DNA of 9,905 bases from Sulfurihydrogenibium yellowstonense SS-5 (GTDB lineage Bacteria; Aquificota; Aquificia; Aquificales; Hydrogenothermaceae): assembly GCF_000173615.1 (NCBI RefSeq), contig NZ_ABZS01000048.1:1-9905 (forward strand), read 5' to 3'. The translations under genes and the position numbers were made by a program. The notes beneath the pieces are model-generated. The model worked only from the letters and a program-made list of their open reading frames with translations, searched no databases and was not told where the DNA came from. Positions 6,954 to 9,905 of the stretch are shown in pieces. Position 1 is the stretch's first letter, and the number at the start of each line of letters is the position of its first letter.

Positions 6954-6970
6954 GCTGTCATTCTGACGAG
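6954..6970 (+). repeat. Partial copy of the palindromic repeat
   Basis: GCTGTCATTCTGACGAG repeats the 5' arm of the full copy 32 bases downstream (GCTGTCATTCTG identical) and then degenerates; no clear 3' arm follows. Confidence 0.5.
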
Positions 6971-6985
6971 ACTGTTCTAAATCAT

Positions 6986-7016
6986 GCTGTCATTCTGCAA
7001 CCGTGCGAAGAATCTC
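6986..7016 (+). repeat. Dispersed palindromic intergenic repeat, copy 3
   Basis: This copy has 5' arm GCTGTCATTCTG and 3' arm CGAAGAATCTC. The inner stem is GCA/TGC around ACCG, and the outer arm is ATTCT/AGAAT, which pairs perfectly. It is oriented with mraY and against copy 4. Confidence 0.65.
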
Positions 7017-7080
7017 ATGTCTTTCTTTTCAAGTCAAAAAATTAAAAAAGAGATCCTTCGGACTTTGTCCTCAGGGTGAC
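6990..7080. terminator. Long hairpin from copies 3 and 4, possible convergent terminator
   Basis: The 14 bases at 7003-7016 (GTGCGAAGAATCTC) pair with 7050-7063 (GAGATCCTTCGGAC) at 12 of 14 positions, across a 33-base loop. Further out, TCATTCTG with its flanking G pairs with CAGGGTGAC (7072-7080), using two G-U pairs in the + strand transcript. The structure lies between two convergent genes and has A-rich rather than U-rich flanks, so a barrier or mRNA 3'-end stabiliser is as likely as a classical terminator. G-U pairs make it stronger in the mraY transcript. Confidence 0.4.
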
Positions 7081-7081
7081 A
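7050..7081 (-). repeat. Dispersed palindromic intergenic repeat, copy 4 (reverse orientation)
   Basis: On the - strand it begins TGTCACCCTGAGGAC and ends GTCCGAAGGATCTC, very close to copy 2 (1621-1652) but with an AAA loop in place of GTAA. It is inverted relative to copy 3. Confidence 0.7.
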
Positions 7082-7148
7082 AGTAAGGGCAAATTTACAA
7101 AATTTTTAAATACTCTTACGTTGATTTTTGTAAACATTCATTCTCAAT

Positions 7149-9116
7149 TTATGCCTCCTCGCTCAACTCTATTATAAATATACCACCTTCAGAAGATGGT
7201 ACTGCATAGATTTTACCTTTGTGTTTTTCTACAACTTCTTTCGCTATTGATAGCCCAAGTCCACTTCCTTTTGGTTTTTTAGAGTAGTAAGGTAAGAATA
7301 TTTTGTTAGCATCTTCTTTGCTAACACCTTTTCCATTGTCTTTGAAGATAATTTTAATCTTGTTGTCTTCTTTATAAACAGAGATTTTTAAACTGCTTGC
7401 CTCTTCATAGCTATTTTGGACGATATTTATGAATGCTTGTTTTAAAAGCTTTAAATCTCCTTTTATCTTAAAATCACCCTCACACTCAATATAAATACTA
7501 AATTTTTCATCTCTATAGCTTTCTGTAATCTCTCTTAGAAGGGTGCATAAATCAATTTCTTGAAGGTTTAATCCAGACAAAGAATTTCCAAACTGATTAA
7601 ACTCTCTTACGAGATTTGCTAAATAGTCTGTCTCTTGAGTGATTATTCTTACTGAATTTTCAACGATCTCATCAAAGTTTGGATTTCGTTTTTTCCAGCT
7701 TCTTAGTATTCTTTCTGCCGATAGTTTTATTGGAGTTAATGGATTTTTTATTTCATGGGCTATTCTTTGTGCCACATCTTTCCACATACTTAGCTTTTGT
7801 GCTGCTATTATATCTGTAATGTCATCAAAAACTATAACAAAACCTTTATCTCTTATGTTACTGACCTTAACTATAAGCGTTCTACCGCCTTTTTCTATTA
7901 TCTGCTCTTTTTTACTATCAAGATTTACATTTAAAAACTTTGCAAATTCTTGAATATCACTTTTTCTAAAATTTAGAACATCTTGACCTAAAATAAAGGT
8001 TGCTGCATTGTTTATATTTTCGATTTTGCCATCTTCTGATGAGTATATTACACCTGTACTAATGTTGTTTAAAATTGTTTCCAAGTATTCTTTATTCTTT
8101 CTTAAGACAGCGTTCCTTTCTTCAAGTTTTTTATACAGTAGATTTAATCTTTCAACCATTCTATTGAATTCTTCAATCAATATGCCAAATTCATCTTGAG
8201 ACTCAAGGTTTATTTTTACGTTTAAATCTCCTTCTGATAGTCTTTTTGCCCCTTCTACCAATGCTTCAACAGGTTTTGTGATGTTATTGACAATAAACCT
8301 ACTAAACCATACAGTGGCAAAAATTACAGCCATTGTAATTGTAAGTAAAATTAAAATGTAGCTTATTCTAATTGGCGCTTTATAGTTTTTTAGGTCATTA
8401 TAAATTTGTAAAATTAAAGCTGTGTCTTCTTTTGACAGTAAAAGCTCTTTTGGAAATTCGTAAACAAGGATTATTTTCTGATTTGCTTTTAGCTTACCAC
8501 CAAAAACTATTTTATTTTCATAAACGCTAAAACCATCTTTGTACAATGCATCAAAAACTTCTTTATCGTAAGGCTTGCCATAAAATTGAATCAATCTTCC
8601 GTCGGTGTCATAGATCGTCAACGTTCTTAAATTAAAAATATCAACTGCGTCTTTTGGGTCTATTTTATTCTCATCAATTAATCTATAAACTTTGTAAAGC
8701 CAATCTTGATTGGATTGAATGTTTTGGCTTATTATCTCATCTAACTTTCCAAGGGCATTGCCAACCTTTCCGGCAAACCATAAGTTTGTTGCACTTGAAA
8801 TTATTGATACCGACACTGTAAAAAGTATTAATGAAGGTATAACGACAAACGAGATTAAAATAAGTGTAAGTTTTATTTTTAGCTTTCCTTTAATCCCTTC
8901 CTCAAACAGTATTTTTATAAGATACCTTAGAGTATATGCAAAAATGATGATAAAAAAGATTAGGTCAAGATTAAGTATAAAAAGAAAGACATATGGATTT
9001 AAAACATCTTTGACCTTTTCAAGCTTTCCAAAAATATAGTAATTGCCTACTATAAAAAGAAATAAAGAAGCTGAAAATATTATTAAATTTCTTTTTAGAT
9101 TTTCTCTTTCAGTCAA
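7149..9116 (-). CDS. NtrY-like membrane sensor histidine kinase
   Basis: The 655-residue protein is built as follows: three hydrophobic segments near 11-30, 42-64 and 83-108; an extracytoplasmic part (about 110-250) that contains a PAS/Cache-like stretch TLTIYDTDGRLIQFYG; a fourth membrane span at 251-273; HAMP at 274-325 (NITKPVEAL); PAS at about 340-440; HisKA with phospho-acceptor His454 in AHEIKNPLTPIKLSAERI; and an ATP-binding domain with N-box NIVQNSYEEA (Asn568), G1 DNGKGV (593-598) and G2 GSGLGLS (617-623). The whole resembles NtrY, the nitrogen-linked sensor that partners NtrX, but the ligand is unknown. No response regulator is in view. The TTG start overlaps the ccl stop in TTGA, which implies coupled translation. 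The gene ends 226 bases from the convergent mraY stop. Confidence 0.9.
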   Translation of the reverse strand: MTERENLKRNLIIFSASLFLFIVGNYYIFGKLEKVKDVLNPYVFLFILNLDLIFFIIIFAYTLRYLIKILFEEGIKGKLKIKLTLILISFVVIPSLILFTVSVSIISSATNLWFAGKVGNALGKLDEIISQNIQSNQDWLYKVYRLIDENKIDPKDAVDIFNLRTLTIYDTDGRLIQFYGKPYDKEVFDALYKDGFSVYENKIVFGGKLKANQKIILVYEFPKELLLSKEDTALILQIYNDLKNYKAPIRISYILILLTITMAVIFATVWFSRFIVNNITKPVEALVEGAKRLSEGDLNVKINLESQDEFGILIEEFNRMVERLNLLYKKLEERNAVLRKNKEYLETILNNISTGVIYSSEDGKIENINNAATFILGQDVLNFRKSDIQEFAKFLNVNLDSKKEQIIEKGGRTLIVKVSNIRDKGFVIVFDDITDIIAAQKLSMWKDVAQRIAHEIKNPLTPIKLSAERILRSWKKRNPNFDEIVENSVRIITQETDYLANLVREFNQFGNSLSGLNLQEIDLCTLLREITESYRDEKFSIYIECEGDFKIKGDLKLLKQAFINIVQNSYEEASSLKISVYKEDNKIKIIFKDNGKGVSKEDANKIFLPYYSKKPKGSGLGLSIAKEVVEKHKGKIYAVPSSEGGIFIIELSEEA

Positions 9117-9880
9117 AGCTCTCTTGGTGGGTTTCCTAAGTATTCTATTTCTGTTTCTTCATCAAGTCTTCTAAAAATAACTCCTTCTGTTAGCTCTTCA
9201 AATGCGTGTGCAACTAAACCGGGTATTCTACCGATTATAAAAAATCCTTTTCCAAGTCTGTAATCAAAGCCCATATCTGATGTAATGGCTGCAATTGCTC
9301 CATCTACATTTAAAACAAGCTTTTTTCCTTTTATTTTTTCTATTGCATCTTCTAAGGATACAGCAAACTCACAATGTTTACCATAAAATCCAAGCTCTTT
9401 TGCCAAATCTAACAATTTTTTGCTTCTTGGGTCAAAATCTTTGTAAAACTTATGTCCATAGCCGGAGATTCTCCATTTTTCTTCTACAGCTTTTTTAGCT
9501 ATTCTTTCTGCAAGTCCATAAATATCTTCTTCATCTTTTGCGTATTCTTGAAAGAATTTCATGGCATCTTCTAAAGCTCCACCATGATATTCTCCAAAAG
9601 CTAAAACACCTGCTGCGACGCCAACGTGAAGTTGATTTCCGCCGGAGATTACATTTCTAAGTGCTACAACAGATGGTGGTGCAACTCCATGGTCTATTAC
9701 AGATGTAAAGATTGCATCAAACATCCTTTTTTCATTTTCTGTTGGAAGTTCTCCTTTTAACAAAAGATAAATGCTTTCTGAAAATGTAAGCTTTCCAATC
9801 ATCTGAGTTAACGGATAGCCTCTAATATATGTCTCTTCTTTTGTGTTTAATGTAATTTTAGTTTGCCATTTTTTTGCCAT
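9113..9880 (-). CDS. ccl: Citryl-CoA lyase (citrate synthase family)
   Basis: The 255-residue protein has citrate-synthase-fold motifs but is far shorter than true citrate synthase (about 380-430). It matches stand-alone citryl-CoA lyase, which splits citryl-CoA into acetyl-CoA and oxaloacetate in the reductive TCA cycle. The catalytic triad is recognisable: His99 in GEYHGGA, His143 in GYGHKFY and Asp193 in NVDGAIAA, with RISGYGHKFYKDFDPRSKKL (137-156) as the strongest signature. The ATG at 9880-9878 has an AGGGG-containing leader six bases before it; only 25 bases upstream are in view, so its promoter is not visible. It overlaps the following histidine kinase by four bases. A short citrate synthase paralogue with another acyl-CoA substrate is the alternative. 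The matching citryl-CoA synthetase genes are not in the window. Confidence 0.85.
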   Translation of the reverse strand: MAKKWQTKITLNTKEETYIRGYPLTQMIGKLTFSESIYLLLKGELPTENEKRMFDAIFTSVIDHGVAPPSVVALRNVISGGNQLHVGVAAGVLAFGEYHGGALEDAMKFFQEYAKDEEDIYGLAERIAKKAVEEKWRISGYGHKFYKDFDPRSKKLLDLAKELGFYGKHCEFAVSLEDAIEKIKGKKLVLNVDGAIAAITSDMGFDYRLGKGFFIIGRIPGLVAHAFEELTEGVIFRRLDEETEIEYLGNPPREL

Positions 9881-9905
9881 GATTAGCCCCTTTTTGACTT
9901 TAATC

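Larger units (their letters stand above)
6937..7136. repeat. Segment bounded by an 18-bp imperfect inverted repeat
   Basis: The left end TGCTTACAAAAATCCACG (6937-6954) and the right end (7119-7136, whose complement reads TGTTTACAAAAATCAACG) match at 16 of 18 positions in inverted orientation. Between them lie three copies of the palindromic repeat. It fills most of the gap between the convergent mraY and histidine kinase genes. It could be a small non-coding element with terminal inverted repeats or a large two-way terminator; no target-site duplication is evident. Much of the arm is A/T, so part of the match could be chance. Confidence 0.45.

Noticed and set aside
6954..7081. CRISPR array
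   Set aside because: The repeats differ in length and orientation, have no regular unique spacers, and fold as internal palindromes; no cas gene is nearby.

Overview
The window reads as a piece of chromosome from a low-GC, thermophilic, chemoautotrophic bacterium of the Aquificales type. Hydrogenothermaceae such as Sulfurihydrogenibium would fit the AT-richness. This placement is an inference from gene content and protein style: a futalosine-pathway menaquinone gene, CimA-type citramalate synthase, a stand-alone citryl-CoA-lyase-like protein, Lys/Glu/Ile-rich proteins and frequent TTG starts. No rRNA gene is present to confirm it.

Layout on the + strand: the 3' part of mqnD (1-588); a degenerate receiver-domain protein (605-1075) overlapping a small Toprim protein (1062-1421); a 312-bp gene-free stretch with a weak terminator, two oppositely oriented palindromic repeats and a possible promoter (1422-1733); hisF and cimA one base apart (1734-4077); a short AT-rich stretch with a possible 38-codon exported mini-protein or gene remnant (4097-4213); an Rpn-family PD-(D/E)XK nuclease gene (4263-5213); a SPOUT-type RNA methyltransferase (5273-5845); and mraY (5855-6922). 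A 226-bp convergent intergenic region follows. It holds more copies of the same repeat, bracketed by an 18-bp imperfect inverted repeat. On the - strand, ccl (9880-9113) overlaps an NtrY-like membrane sensor histidine kinase (9116-7149) by four bases.

Most genes are housekeeping: menaquinone, histidine and isoleucine biosynthesis, cell-wall lipid I synthesis, RNA modification and reductive-TCA carbon fixation.

The most interesting item is the rpn gene. Inside it, in frame, is a full nine-base Shine-Dalgarno (4955-4963), seven bases before an ATG (4971). The 80-codon product begins just before a 12-bp (four-residue) tandem repeat. This is the gene-within-gene arrangement described for E. coli Rpn toxin-antitoxin phage-defence systems, in which a small C-terminal protein blocks the full-length nuclease. 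Its appearance in a thermophile-like genome deserves a check. Second is the family of small palindromic intergenic repeats, whose inner stems change while staying paired. They occur as inverted pairs in both large intergenic gaps.
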